The notes: generated by a model not told the origin, from the sequence alone. Positions 25,639 to 41,538 are shown, numbered from the stretch's first letter. The stretch is 64,000 nt of DNA from Vespula vulgaris (GCF_905475345.1 NC_066595.1:6712501-6776500); one strand, 5' to 3'. Numbers and translations are program-made.

Positions 25639-25641
<3 letters not shown>

Positions 25642-27530
25642 TGAGAAAGAACAAGACAAAGAGCAGCGAGTACTACTTATTGTATACACAGTGACATACT
25701 TGCAAGTATTTGTTAAGAACAAATACTCTTTTTATTAATGACGTCCACACGAACGTAAAATGCACTTTTCCTGTTATTTGGTATGCATCCGAGAGTTTTG
25801 ATCGAACATATTACGAATGTTACGTGTGCGTGCGTGCGTGCGTGTATGTGTGTGTGTACACATACTAGAAATGAGTTTGTTAAAAAAAAAAGATGTGATC
25901 GGGAGAGAAGGCCCATGCGACACATAAAACTCGACGTAAAGATAAAACGATCTAATGTTTATAGGAATTCGACGATTTTTCGTAATGTTATCGCACGATG
26001 CTGTTCCTTATTTTCTTATCTATTAGTCTTGATTTAAGGCTTATATCTAGATAGTGAATAACTACTGCGGATAAAGGCCAATTGTATGTGTGTGTTTGTA
26101 TATATATACACATACATACACATTTACATACATACATATATATGTAAGCAATCATGGGTGATTTCAATCGATGCTATATGTGTATGTGTGTAATAAGTCA
26201 CAATTATTAAAAAAAAAGAAAAAAAGAAAAAAAAAGAAAAAAAAATAATGAAAAGAAACCTTTACTTTTGGGATCACGATACGTCTTCATATTATTAGAA
26301 ATTTCCTACTGTCGTAAAACAAAAAAGATTAATTAGTTTTCTTCTAAGTAACTTTTCGTACGGACACATGATGAACCGCATAAGATTGATGATCGTGATC
26401 GTTACCGTTGTTCTAATCGTCATCTCAATTTTTTCGTTTCCTTCGAACAACGTGCGAACGTTAAGGATTCTTTTCACGAATAACTCTTTGCATAAAAAAG
26501 GAAAAGAAAACAACAATATTCCATTCGATTATAAAAGAAGACATTTGAGTTATTGAGAAATTTAAGGTAAATGAGTGTATTGTTTAAGATAAAATTGATT
26601 CGACATCTTTTTTTAAATTACGTCGGGTTACGAAGATCGGTTTCGCGTGTTCTTTGTCTATTTCTACTCGAAATAATTTCAAGATTCAAGAAGTCGAAGA
26701 AGACGGATGGGGCAAATTTGTTGTTTTTTTTAATGCGTTCCACTTTTCTTTCGATTCGTATTTTTGAAATGAAATGAGAATGTATATCTTAAAAATTTCG
26801 AAATTCGTAAGTCTCTCTACCGGTAAATTTCTCTGTGGATTTGGATTTGCTGCGTTTCTTTATCTTTTTTTTTTTGTAAACTTCACGATTATAATCGAAA
26901 GATATGCACGTACGTAGGTACGTATACATATATACGAATGAAAGAAATGTGAAAGTATGCAAACGATAAAGAAGACACTGTGGGTGATGAAGACGTTTAC
27001 GTGGAATGGTGTTTGACGAACATTACTACTAAAGTACTAATAGAGAATTCAAATGAAATCTTATACATAATAAGTATTAAACTGTACATTGTGTTTGATT
27101 GTACTTTGTGTTATACGCCTCTGATGCTGAATATAATGGAAATTCAATCGGAGCGAGTGTCATTATTGTTGAAACAATTTTTTTTCGGTTAAGCCATCAA
27201 TTCATTTTCAATGTATTGTAATAATTGTTCTAATTGTATTCCAGGCCAAATTAATGACATTGTGAAACATCAGTTATTGTTATTATGTAATCTATAAAGT
27301 TATTTACTTGGATATTCCCTTGACCTGAACAGGTGGGAAAAATAAGTTACAATGAAAAAAAAAATTACAGCAATTCGTTTCTTTTGTGTTAAATGTTGAT
27401 ATATTTTCTAATAGTCCATTTTAAGAAATAATTTTTGAAATAAGAACATTTAAATATTTCCATTCTAGTCAATTTAATTGAAAGCGAAAAATTAAAAAAA
27501 ATCTATTACATTCAAATATTTTATATATAT

Positions 27531-27647
27531 GGTGTTGAGCGCCCTCTTAGATCACGTGACTTGCATCGAATGATAGAAGGATTAATGTTTGCAGATCATC
27601 TTTGACTGCGGTGCCGTTTGTGTGTGATTCTAACCTAAAAATTTGTC
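27531..27647 (+). promoter_or_regulatory. RBX2 promoter-proximal region with E-box
   Basis: Directly upstream of the RBX2 start is a palindromic TCACGTGA E-box (27552-27559), preceded by GCGCCCTCT (27539-27547), which resembles half of a CTCF site. No TATA box is seen. The roles are inferred from motif and position only. Confidence 0.45.
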
Positions 27648-30600
27648 ATGGCTGATACGGATCAAGATGTAACAGATCGTGGTGATGGTGATAATTTAAA
27701 AACCGACAAGTTATTTACTTTAAAGAAATGGAATGCTGTGGCTATGTGGAGTTGGGACGTCGAATGTGACACATGTGCTATTTGTCGAGTTCAGGTTATG
27801 GGTGAGTGTTTTTTAACTTTTACCTGTTTCATTTTAGATTATCATATTAAAGTAGTATTGTCACTTACAATTTCTTGACAACTATTACAATAATAACTAT
27901 ATTTTGTTCTAACAATTATATTTTCTTTTCGTTTTTTTGTGTAAGAATATAAATTATACAAATCCACTTATGATCTTACATCACAATTAGGTTAAAAAAA
28001 ACAGAATGGTTTGCCATTCATTAATCATTTACTTTACTTTTCAATTAGTTTCATAATAAATAAATCTATCAAATAGATTTAATGGCATATATAAAATTAG
28101 ATTATTTTATCTGTCTGGATAGATAAATATTGAACTTTTTTATATAAAATGATATAAGATCATACTTTTACCATTTTGTTAGAAGTAAACTAGAATTATA
28201 TTAGGTAAATTATATGTATATTACTTATATAAACCATTAGATATTATCTTATAAGAAAACTATTAATAATACAATAAAATTATAAATTTAATATAGCTGT
28301 CTATATAAAATTATATTCTATATTTACTTGCTATAATTTAGGTTTACGATAGCAAGTTTTTTTTTAATAAATTTTGCCTGATGATATGAAATAATACTTG
28401 GGAATATTATAGGATCAATAAAGACATTTTATAAGGAAAGGAAAATCATAGAAAAGATTTGATATGTAAATAATGTACTTCATTATCTATTAATTGTTTC
28501 AATATTTTGTATAAACTTAATATGAGTATTAAATTATCAAAATCATTTTTATTTACTTCTTGTTATGGCAAATAATAATTAGCAATTATTTCGTAATTGT
28601 TACTGCAGCAAGTATAACTTTTTCATACAACATGACTTTTACATAATGTTCATATGGCAAAAGATCGTTAGATATAATAATATTGTGCTCGAACGAGATT
28701 CTTTTTAATTAGGACTCACATTGTCATAAATGTACATTAAAACAATTAAACAATTAAGCACCCGATCATCTTATAAAGATGAATGTATTAAAACTCATAA
28801 TTATGTATAAACTTGCGTTATTTGTAGTAACGTAACAATTATGCTAAAATTTTAATTTTTATAAGATCGATACTTCACTTCAAACAGTTTTTTAATAATT
28901 TCTTGTAGTTTAATTATTACTAATTCCAATTACTATTTCATTAACTTTTTTTTTATAAACTAAAGATATATTTACTATTTCTTTAATTCTATTTTATATG
29001 TTAATTCTTATATACATATGTTTGCTTATGTAAGCTAACAGCTATGTACAAAGTTGGTAACTCACATTAATGGAGCACCATAAGGATACATCATTTGATT
29101 TGAGAATTTATTGCCATAAAATGAGACAATTCGTCTTTCCATGAGTACTTATTTAAAACTATAATTTGTGCATTTGAGTAGAATACATAATATACCTCTG
29201 CAAGTATATCATCTACCAAATACTTCATAATCATTTCTGCATCCATATATAGTTTCTATTTAACTAAGTATCTTTAAATAAATCGTACAATTACTAGCTT
29301 GAGGTAGACCTTGCAACACTATCAAGTAATAAAAACAAATACTATATACCTAGTCAACAGCAGATTTCTTCCACGCCACTTTTCGCATATTTCAAATTTC
29401 TAAGTAAAGGACTTGTTCAAAAACAATAGATGGCTCATTTTCTTAACGAGCGTGTTTGCGAGCAACGAGAAAAAATCTTTGGAATTACGATTAAGAATTA
29501 ATCTTATAATGATTAATAAAAAATGCTCATCGTCGGAGGACGTACTTAGTACCAACTCCTTCAATTACTCATATCTAATTGACAACAATTAATTAAGAGG
29601 AATTATGAGAAGAACGAAAAAGAATGCGAAGAGACGCATACAAAAAGAGAGAAAAAAGAGAGAAAGAGAGAGAGAGCAATCACGCTTCATCTCAAGAAGA
29701 ATCATTCAAAGATCATTTACCTCATGCTTAAGTTTGGATTGCTATTACGCGTGTTGTTTGTCAATAGCTCACTCTTTTTAGATTGATCATTAAAAAAGGA
29801 ATAATAATAATAATATAAAACGAAGAAGAAACTTAAAAAACAATTAGACTGCCATTGGCGTTGGTTTCATGTTAGCTACAGCGCTCATTCTTCTGACTGG
29901 TCCTGCGAATCTCTTTTCGATTTCTTCGAGTGACCTGCCACGCGTTTCTGGTACACATACATTGACGAAAATTAAACCGATTGCGCAAATTATTCCGAAG
30001 AACCAGAAGGTTCCGTATGCCCCGATCAATTCTTTGAAGTCTTCATAAGTTTTCGTCACTACGAAGGTACACGTCCAGTTGAAGGCCGTTGCGATACTAG
30101 CTGCCGTACCACGGATTCTGGCTGGTAAGATTTCACCCATCATTAGCCAAGGAATAGGGCCAAATCCTAAGGAGAAACCGATGACGTAAACGATCAGGCT
30201 GATCAATGGTATCCATCCTATGTTAGATACGTCTGTATCTCCTGTCTTTATGTAGAAGTACGAGCCAAGGCTGAGAAGTGTGATAACCATGGAAACGCCA
30301 CTGATGTATAGAAGCATTTTTCGACCGAGCTTGTCTATAACCGCTGCAGCGATGAAAGTCGATAAGAAGTTTACGATACCAACGATTATGGTCGAGATGT
30401 TTTCGTCGACTGTGCTACCGGCATCCTGTGTATAAAAAAAAAAGAAAATACGTAATATCTCAAGGTTCTAAAAGAAACGAAATGACAAATGAAAACGAGA
30501 AAACGATCAGGTAGATACGAACCTTGAAGATTTGAACGGTGTAGAAGATGACAGCATTGATACCAGACATCTGTTGGAAGAACATGAGACCCAACGAGAT

Positions 30601-33600
30601 CAAAATAGGTTTGACATGATTCGGTTTGAGTAACTCCGATAGTCCATCTTGAATATCTCTTTCGCTTTCTACATGCAACTCTTCGATCGTCGTCAATTCC
30701 TCGGTGATGTCTACATTCTTACCGCGCAACCATTGGAGAGACTTGCGTGCTCTTTTCGTTTTACCCTTTGAGATGTACCATCTTGGGGTTTCAGGGATTG
30801 CGAACATCAATACGAGGAATGGTATCGGTAAGGTACTACCGAACAACGCAAGGTACCTCCAGTTTAAATACATACCGGCTATGAAACACATTAGAATACC
30901 TACAACAGAAATTAAAATAATTTGAAGATGACTGTTGTTCCATGTTATCTTAATTGCCATTTGGAATAATACTTACCGGTGTTACCGAAGGCCGTAGGCA
31001 GCAAACCTAACGAACCACGAACTTCAGGTTGTATCGTTTCACCCAGATAAACTGGTAGTGATAGGGAAGTTATGCCCACGCAAAAACCGCAAATGGATCG
31101 TCCAATTAGAATCATAGGAATATTTTGAGCCAAACCAATGAGAACCCAAGCTAAAACGAGAAACGAGAAATAGAATACTTGTTATACATAATGTATTTCG
31201 CGTGGAAATAAACCGAATGTATTATTACGTGACGAATGCCACGATGGATGTTGTATTGCATTTACAAATAGTACTTATGCATGGATACAGTTAAGTGGGG
31301 ATAAAAATGTAATACGGTATGGTAACAGTTAGAAAGCAAAAAATCTTTCGCTTAACGGATGGACGGACATAATGCTAAGGTTCGATATGATATGCCGTAT
31401 GCTTTACTAAAGTGCCATATCACTGAGCATAACTCAGATTTATTATGCATATGTCTGCACGTGGGAGCGATAATGTTAACTATATACACGCGTAAACGAA
31501 AACCCGTTCGAACGAACCTCATAAATATACCGAACTATTTGATCTATGCTTCCAAGGTTTAGTAGCCGGACGTGAATCGTAATCTTAATCGTAATTTTCA
31601 TGAAAAAGGAAAAGAAAAGTAGAAGAGACAAGGAATCGACTAACGAGCAAACTTTTCCGCATCAACTTACTATTTAACTTCGAATAATTCTCTGCGATTT
31701 TAATTTGAAGGAAAAGTATGGTGACAAATCGCGACATGGCAACAAATCGCGAGAAAGTATCAAGGTTTATAAAAGATATTACGTATTCGATAATATCTAA
31801 TTAAGTTTCAATGTAAATATTTAATCAAGTAAGACGAACAAGTAATTCTAAGATGTAGTTCATTAATGATTTTGTTTGGTAATCATAAATTGATTGAAAC
31901 GATTTAATTATTCACGACATGTGCGCAGAGTAATTCATCAAATGTTTCAATCATTGACGGAGCTTCTGACGACGTACGAACGTCACGAATGTTTGTTTTT
32001 TTTTAAACATCTTGTTCAGAGCGCAGAAATCAAGTTAAATAAAAAGAAAGAAAAGGAAGAAAAGAAATACAAAAAGAGAAACGAAGGATATAGAAAAAGA
32101 GTTTTCTAATCCGAATTTTCCAAGAGCTTACCTACGATAAATGGCACTGCAGTTCCAAGAATAGTATTCCTTCTTCCGAAATATTCTATGAACGGACCTC
32201 CAGCTATACCTCCGAAAAGCGCACTCAGAGGCATGATTGATCCGATCCACATACCCTGAAGAAGATTAAAAATATTAATTACAAATATTATTTGCGTGTA
32301 AAGTGCCGATCGTAAATGTCATTCACATTATTATGTGGATATATGTACGTTGTTTCATACGTAAGATATTGTCGTGTCAAAGTAGTCACGTACGCACGTG
32401 AGATGACGAAGAGTATAGGATCAATCATTATATCGTCCTTCGAATTTAAATGAAGCCGAAAGAAGAGGGGTCAAGGAAGGAAACCCTTGAGATTATTTAT
32501 TACTATTCAAGTCATTGCTATTCAATTTGGTTCTTTTTTCTCTTTCGGATACAATCTCAGATATAGTTATAAAGAAACGAAAAGAAAGACGAAGCTTTTG
32601 ATAGTGGGTACGAAAAACGTAGTTTATGAAGCGTGAAGAAAGACAAAATAATTTGTAAGAACCGTTAAACGTCGTAATCTGTTTTTACTGATAATCGCGG
32701 TCACGTAGAAACAATTTATAATTGTGCACGAAACGACTATAAAAGTTAACTCATAGTATTGTTGTTCATTGCAAATAGTCATCGCCGATGTCGGCGTGTC
32801 CATCGATTTGACCAATCAGGTTCTACATCACCGAGGTTCAACATTCGTTCGACCAATCGAATTGTAATCAGGCCATCGCGCCCCTGACCACGCACCAATG
32901 ACGCACTTAAGGTTAAATTTTTAATCATCTATTGACCTTTCTAATATCGAAGGTTATGCGTATTATACCTTTTGGAGTTCTCCATAAGGTTCTCAAAGCG
33001 TAATAAAGCGACATCTCGTTAATAATCTCGAAAAAGATTACGAATTTACGAACGAAAGATTCGTTTATCAATTCTGTAATACATATTACTTGCAATCTTA
33101 ACCATCGATTTCGAATTTAGAACAATTCCCGACTGCACACGTTTCGTCTGGTACAGATCGTTTAGGTATAAATCGATTTAAATCAATTCCGTATCAGTAA
33201 ACACAAGTGTTGGTTACGTTAAACGTTTCGCAAACAGTTTCAATTTTATTAAGAGATAATTTATGAACAAACCGAATTTATTAGGCTCGATCAATTTTTA
33301 GTAACGAAATCGAACTCTATATTTTCTTTTTTATTTTATTTTATTTTATTTCTTTTTTTTTCATTCTTTTTGGAACAATTAACAGAAAATTGATTACGGT
33401 GATCATTATTCGACGATAGAATTTACAAAATATAATTTTATAAATTTTCCAATTGAAGAAATATTATTATCAAAGAAAAAATTTTATAATCAGGGAAATA
33501 TTTGAAAACATACGTGCTCGAATACGTATTTGGGAACCTTGAACGCATGACGCTCATGAAAGTAGGATGATGTCTTAATGTACATATTTAAACGAAATAT

Positions 33601-36600
33601 ATATTCGATATTACAAGTTACTTATCGGAGCACGTACGTTTAGAAATATTTTCCCATATGGTATGATTTTCTCTTTTTATCTGGATCCTTGGTAATTTCA
33701 TTTTTACCGTTTTCAAAGTTTCCTCTCATAAAACGATAATCAAATATGTAAGTTATGATCATTTTTGCATGCATTCACCGTTAATTTACGTAGATACTTG
33801 ATAATGATATTAATATGTAATAGATGAACATTATTACTCACCATTTGTTTAGTAACTTCAAAGGTCATCTCGGTCTCATTGCTTTGCATAGAAACAAGGG
33901 CCGGCGAGGTGTAGGAAGTTGAATATCCAACAACGAGAGAACCCAATGACAGTGTCAAAGCTGCCAATATCTTTAAAAACACAAAAAAAAGTATTTTATG
34001 TAAAAAAAATTATTCACAGATACACACACAGACACGTATTTAAAACTAAAGTATTTCTCGGCTTTATCATCTTCTTTTTATCTTTTTCCTTCATTTTTAT
34101 AATTTTCCTTTCATTGCAAGTATTATCGTAAATACTTATAATTGTTAGGAACGATTAAGACAAGCACACAGGAAATTAAGTCGTTTTGAATTTATAACTT
34201 CCTCGTGCATACCGTCGATAATATAATCGAAGGATGTTGTAAACGATACGTTTATTTTCTCAACATGATCATCATCATCATTATCATCATCATCATCATG
34301 ATTATCATCACCACCATCATCATCATCATCTTCTTCTTTTCTCGTACCTGAGTAAAAATGGCCTTCGGTTCTGGCGCGTTTCCTGGCACTTCTATATTCA
34401 CGTGAGTGTCAGCTCGCATAAGAATTTTCATGGTTACAAGTATTTGATTTCTTCCACGCTGTCTTTAAATTGATCCAATCGAAAGTAGAACACGTCGATG
34501 TATTAAATACACTCTCGTATCTTCTTATCCGTGTTAATAATAATAATAATAACAATAATAACAATAATAATAATAGTAACAATAATAATAAGAAGAACAG
34601 CAACAGTAGCAATAACAATAGTAATATTCGAAATAAAAATAAGGGTTATAATAAATAAGAAGAAAAAGAGAAAAAACAAAACGATAAAAGGTAAAAGATC
34701 ACTACTCCGAAACAGTAACGAAAACCGATAATACTCGAAATGAGAGAATATGCTTGTCGGCGATTCAAAAGAATCAAGAAAATTACTATCCGAGCGGAAG
34801 TTATCGGTGTCAACGGTATAATATAAGCTATTGACACTCGTGGATTGCCGGGTGGTTCTCCTCGTTTATATAGAGGCAATATGCTCTCTTGGGGGGGCAG
34901 CCCATCCCTTCTCTTTTACAATAAGTCACTGCAAGGTCTGTCGCGTTCCATTCGCGAAGTCTGACAAGTTGTACGCACGCCCGTTAAAACTAACTCGTTC
35001 ACGATTTCGTCGTTTATTTGTCAGTATCATCCTCAACGTAGAATTATCAATTTTGGAGATAACTCTTCTGTCATTCCAAAAATAGAAATCATATATATTT
35101 CTTTTGCTTTTAAACTACTTTTTCGAAAAACCTGTTTTCTTTCTCTTTCGAAGTTTATTAATAGTAATAGTAATAACAGTAGTAGTAGTAATTCTTTTAA
35201 AGGAAAGTTACCGACAGAAAAACTTTCGCGTATACAGGAGTGGGGAACTAGTTTATTACGTGAAATAATTTAAAGATCCTTTCGAAAATAAGGATACGTT
35301 GTTGTTTTTTTTTCTTTTTCGAATTTTCGAACTTTCGCTTCCAATATAAAATCGTTAAATCTTTTTATATAATTTCGAATTTTTCTTTAGGAATAGCTCT
35401 TAAAGAAATCACCGTTACATAATGAAATCTATCATTTTATTTTTGTTAATTTTATGATTTGACATGGTATAAAACGAAAACGATATTACGCTGAAAGTTA
35501 AACTGTAAAACAAACAAACAATTAAGATCCAGTATCATTCTCTTTCTATTTTATCATTTTCCTTTTCAATCGATATCACGTACAATCGTCGTCGATTTTT
35601 CAAGAAAAAGAAATGGATGTTAATGATTAGGATATGGTATGTTCAAATTCCGAAAAAAAAGAAAAAAGAAAAAAGTAATGCAAAAAAAACACCTTGGGAA
35701 TCATCGTATTGCTCAAGCAAGGTTAGCAGCGTAAGACACAAGGTATTGTAAACGACAAGTCGTTTGTCGGGAGGCGCTGTCTCTCTTTTGTAGTATCTCG
35801 TTATTGCAAGAATAGACGTGACGCGTGTGCAAAGGCCCAACGAAGTAATTGTAGTTAGATGATTAGAATAGCGAGTGTGAAGACAAGTGCACCCTTTTTT
35901 TTAAAGACTCATCTTTCTTTCTTAAGTGCACCCGTTTCTTTTTTTTCTTTTTTTTTTTTTTTTCTATTAATACATTTTCCTTTTCTTATGTATTATCTAA
36001 GAGATATCGAGATCGAATGTTAGACAATTACGATAGAAGAGAAGAGAGTTCGTACGAAAGAAAAGAAATTACTTTCATCTGTTTTCACGTCACATTCTTT
36101 TTTCTTATCGATTAAGATTTTCTATTTTTTTGTATTTATCCATTTTTTTTCAATTGTTTATTTAAGCGGTATCTTTGACCTATCGTTTGCAACAACCTCG
36201 TGTCGGTCTATCGCGAGAACCTAGTAAGTGAGTCAAAAAATGGATCAAGGATTGCGGCCATCCTTGAGACTTTGACGTGAATAGTACGAGATCGCTAAAG
36301 GATTAATGGGATATAATTTCAAAGACAATAAACATGCCGCGAAAACCATGGAAACTACGTTCTTGGTATAGTTCAATGCCTTTGGAATGTTTCACATTTC
36401 TTCGTTTTCAAAAGCTTCTATATTTTTTTTTTTTTATTCCGATCGATTGAGATTTATCGGCCATTAAAAGTAGATTACACGTAAAAATCCCTGCTTCTCT
36501 TCTGCATGGTATGTATCATCGGCGGACCACATAAACGCTCGTACTACTTAAAGGTATTTGATTTTTCTCTTCGGGTTTCATTGATATCAATCTTTTAGTT

Positions 36601-37940
36601 GGCGATCATTTCAGTAACTATTTTTTGATAAATTTCTTCTTTTTATTTATCTATTTATTTATTTTTTTGTTGAAATCAGGAACTTTTTTTATGTTTCTTC
36701 TGCTACATAGTGAAAAAAAATTATTTAAAGAATTGAAGTATTTTTAATTATCAATCATCTATCTTATAATCTTTAATCTTTTTATATCGAGTAGCATACA
36801 TCCTCGAAGAGTAGACACTCAAATATATAGAGCATGTATATATGCCGTCGCAAAATTGTGGCTCAAATACGAATAGCATATCGAACATCGTAATTCGTAT
36901 GCGCTCCATACGTCAGCGTCAACGTCAAATACGACACATTATTTCACAAGCGCGCCGGAGCAAGAAGATTAATATACATTAATCAGTTAATCGTTATCAA
37001 TATTTTAATTTGCAGACACATATGTTCTCGTATATAAACAGTTATATCGTTCAAAGAAATTAATTTTGGATTTTGCTCGTAAAGTAAAAAGTGAGAAATC
37101 TTTCGTATTAATTAATTAACGAATTAATTACTTTTGCACAACGAACATTCGTAATAACTAGTTTGCATTGTGGCCTCTTTCTGTAGCTTGCGGCGTGTGG
37201 GTTTCGTAAAAAGATACTCATGCGAAGGCTTCTAGTAACGAGAAAGCTTTATCTTGATTAAATAAAATCCTATTATGAAACTTAGTAGTCCGATCCTTAC
37301 TATTTCTTTCTTATTCGCTCTATTCTTATTTCATCTTCAAAAGAACTTTCATGCGAGATTGAAAAAAATGATTCCACTCGTGATATTGTGCGATAAACAC
37401 TTGTTTCTTTTATATCTCTCTTTTGTTCCATTAATATCTCCATTAGAAACTTATACATGTAGATACGTATTGTAATATATTACAATCACTTTCATTTTTA
37501 ATTCTTCTATCGATAATGTTCTCATACAATCATGTTTCAACGAACAAATTCTCTGTACTTTTATCTCGGAAAGAATTACAAAAGATATCAAATAAATACA
37601 GATATCGATTACTTTGTTTCCAAGGATATGTTGAACTCGATTCATCTCCTTCGTAATTTTCTTTTATTTTTTCAAATGAGATGTATCCAAAAGTTTGTTA
37701 TCTTCTGAAGGAGAAATCAACGATAAAGTGGAACATTAACACATTGGCTGGGATAATGGTACCACTCGTCATAAATATTCAACTTCTCTCGCGATAAAAG
37801 AATAAATAAATCATTTCTTTTTCATTCCGATTAAAAAAAAAAAGAATAGATAAGACTACCGTTAGAAATTTATACCTCTTTACTTTTCCATTAATTTATC
37901 CAAAGCTTTTTGCCAATATTATATATTTCCGATTAACAGG

Positions 37941-37990
<50 letters not shown>

Positions 37991-40900
37991 ATAACAAACA
38001 CTTACCTGTTTGATGAAACGTTTCGGTGACAATTCTTGATCCTTTTGAAATTGTGACGGTGGTAGACGTTCCACTTCCTGCGTGCCATCTTTATCTTTCT
38101 CTTCCTGAGTAGTACTCATCAGTCCCTTTACCGTAGGCTCGTGGGGATCCTTGGCCAACAACGGATCGAGTTGTTTGTAATCGGCGTCGAGACCTTTGTC
38201 TAAAGGATCATAGATTCTTGGTGCAGCAAGAGGTTTTTGCAATGGCTGACTGTTGAAAAGCTGATTGTTTTTTAGATTCTCGACATAGTAATGATTTGGT
38301 GACAAGCTATTGCTACCGCTTGGTGATCGTTTCTTCTCGACGAGAAGGGCTGTTTGACTGTTGAAAGGGCTTGCGTTTGTTGCGAGAGTCGCGTTCGAGG
38401 CACAATCCAATGTTATACCCGAACTCGTTGTCGAAGATCTTGCGATCGACGGCACCCTCGTATAATAATTCGGCAAAACGTTGCGCTCCTGAAAGAAAAA
38501 ATATTATCAGTTTTGAATTAAATGATTTTATAAATGATATGATTTTGTAAATGGGAATCGTGATAACAACAGCAGCATGTTCCTCGTACAATGGGAGATT
38601 TAAAGATTTTCAATGACAATCTAGGTTTATATTGAATCAAATTTAAGCAGAAAATTAATAAATTCGTGCCACCTATCATGATAGTAGAAAAATTATTATT
38701 TGTGACTATAAGGAACGTAATAATTGTTCATATATAATCGTATGATTTTTAACAATTTTTCTATATTGTTTTTCTAACGATAAAAATGTAAGGGTAAATG
38801 TAATTCATTTTTCTGCACCATAACGATTTAGAAATTTTACAATCGTCAATCTTCGTGTCATTTTGTAATCGATAATCGATGCATCATTGTTCTTTCTATC
38901 TACCTTTCCTCATTTTGATGAAATCACAGTTAAAATATTTTTATCGCATGTCCTTGGGATGAATATTAGCTATTCAAGCTAATTTTATTGATCTAATACG
39001 CATCGAAAATGTTATAATTTTTATATTGCTGTAGTTGAAACTGGAAAGAACCAGAAGAAATGGACCGAACTGGACACTACTGGACTTGAACTTTGCTTCA
39101 TTTTGCGATAAACTCACACCATCGGTATATGACGTAAACAGATTTATGTAAAATTGTATAATGGAAGAGAATGGAAAAAAGATCTTCGAAAGTACGGGTC
39201 AAGCAAAAAAGAACAAATCTCGCGATCGCAAAGATATTCAAATTTATTCTTATTGTATTGGATGAAAAAATAAAAAAAAAGAAAGGAAAATTAATATGAC
39301 GATAACGTAATAATAAGAACGAATTGAAGTACCTTTATAACGTTTCCCTAAGTGTTCCTTTCTCGAAAAGGAAGACCAAAGTGGATGCTTTAAAACACTT
39401 ATTGACAAAAAGTTTTCTTCTTGAATGATTCAACTTCTGATCTGTCTCCTCGTATTCGTTTCTATTACACGAGGAACTTGGATAGACCAACGGATAAACT
39501 TCTTGTCCGAACGTTGAAGTGCAAACGCGAAAGGAAAGAAGGAAAAAAGATAGAGAAAAGAGGATCGAATTTGGATGTTCGTTCGGTTGTAACACAGTGG
39601 TCACTTTGTTGAGGGGATGAAACGCCAATGTTCCAGTATTTATATGGTAGACGTTTATCAAGAATTCCATTGTAAGGAGGGAAAGAGAGCCAGAGAAGAA
39701 GAGGAAGAAGGAAAGAAAAACAAAGTGGGAGAAATAAGTTCATGTCCATTATCAATGAAGGCAATGACGAAAAGTAATGAGCAAAGAATCGAGCCGCAAT
39801 GCTTACTGTAAGATTAGATGACTTTTAGCCTGGCTATCGATAACCTTTAATGAACTTTGTGACTAAACTTTGTATCTTTTACTTTTGCGAATTGTTTTCG
39901 TTAGACTTTTCTGTCTCTTATGCGTGTACTAGGGCTATGTACACTGCGCTACAAATCTCTTATGAAAATTCTGGACGCTGTCCATCACGCAGAGAGGAGC
40001 GAAGCAATCACGTGGATAGCTCATTGCCACGATTGTGTTTACTTCTTGATAGATTTCTCGAAAATAATGAGATATGAACACCAATATGATTGCTTGTATC
40101 AGTCCATTTATTCGATCGATTATAATATAGAATATATAACAACGAATCTGTATTACGAAAAGAAGATACCATTTTTTTTTCGTATGCGATATTGTAGACT
40201 TTTCTGATCGAACTTTTTATACTATGCGAATAGAAATAAGAAAAAGATCTTACATAAACGTAGTTATTTCGTAAATATGGAAAATTAATTTCGATTTTCG
40301 ATTAATAATTGACTATTGAAGTTCTTATCGTCACGAAATTAATAATTCTTTTTTTCCTTCTTATTTTCTGATACCATTATTGATATAGCATTTACGCTAT
40401 GTATTACAAGTAAATTAAGACAATAAGTAAAGTGAAGATAATTTTAGAAATCCTAAAATAGTTTTGTAATAATACGTAGAATAAAATAATTCAATGATTA
40501 ATAATGAGTCTACGAAATATTTGTTCAATGATTAACGACGTTTCAATAAAAAAAAATATTCAATTATTTAATCATCTAACGAATAGTTAAACATTTGTTT
40601 AACTAGTACGGACTAAATCATTCTTAGTAGATCATATCTATGGAATAGTTAGCTAATGTGAATTTAAATATTGAAATCGTCTTTGTAAACATGTGACACG
40701 TAGTGATTCGAAATGAATTTTTGTTTGCTTTTTAAAATTCGTAAAAATTTAATCGTTCGATAATATCTTCTAAAAATACTTTGATTCTTGTTTATTCATA
40801 TTTTTTTGTTATCATGTATGCGTAGGAAGCGATCTCTCGTATTTGATCATCTGTTGTCGAACTTAAGCCGCCACCTTGACTGCTCTTTTAGTAGTAGCGT

Positions 40901-41496
40901 CAATGCTATGTCAATGGTGGTATCAGCGAAGTTCACTATGTGGACCGTACGTTAATCGAATTATACGCGATAAATCAAAAATTTGTGTTAACTGCGTATA
41001 CAATGCGATACATAGAAGTTTTCATTCGGTCGAACAATATTCGTGTTTATGCAAATCAGTCGATAATCGATACACCGTCTATCGAGATTTGAAACTCTCG
41101 CGTTTCTTGCAACTGTAAATGTGGAAAAACGTTACGTCAGCTCAATGTGTATTATATAAAAATATACACACAAATATATATATATCTTATATTTCACGGA
41201 GGACTTTCTAAATAAATATCGAACTTGATAGGCAAGTTCGAGAGACAAGCTATCCGCTTATCTAGGCTGACGGTAGAAACTTGCAAATCGGTTGTAAAAT
41301 CTGTAAATATGTAATACATCGACTTTCACATTGATACGGTTATTATATATACATACTTATATACATATATATTTGCATAGTTTATATAAACATGCATACA
41401 CATAAAGATTTTCGGTAACATGAACATTTTGAAATAATTAGGGGAAAACGGATCGTCTTTATGAACAAACGCGATCAAGATGCATCACGTGAATTA

Positions 41497-41538
<42 letters not shown>

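Larger units (their letters stand above)
21630..27647. other. KCMF1 3' flank and RBX2 upstream region
   Basis: About 6 kb with no recognisable gene. The first part is probably a KCMF1 3' UTR; a candidate AATAAA is at 22504-22509. The rest holds microsatellites (TA/TG at 22,861-22,936, GTGC at 23,766-23,784, GA at 25,601-25,638), poly(A)/AAAG tracts and chance ORFs. The last 120 bp is the RBX2 promoter-proximal region. Confidence 0.6.
34432..38005 (-). other. Tret1 interval between the short-form exon and the long-form exon 2
   Basis: 3.6 kb that is intron for the long form and leader plus promoter for the short form. Beyond 35,000 it has many T-rich tracts and A/T homopolymers. A (TA)n run (37,942-37,981) lies close to the donor of long exon 2. 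No other coding exon is seen. Confidence 0.6.

Noticed and set aside
34470..34731. Poly-Asn and poly-Ile/Leu frames
   Set aside because: Products of the AAT trinucleotide microsatellite in the Tret1 short-form leader.
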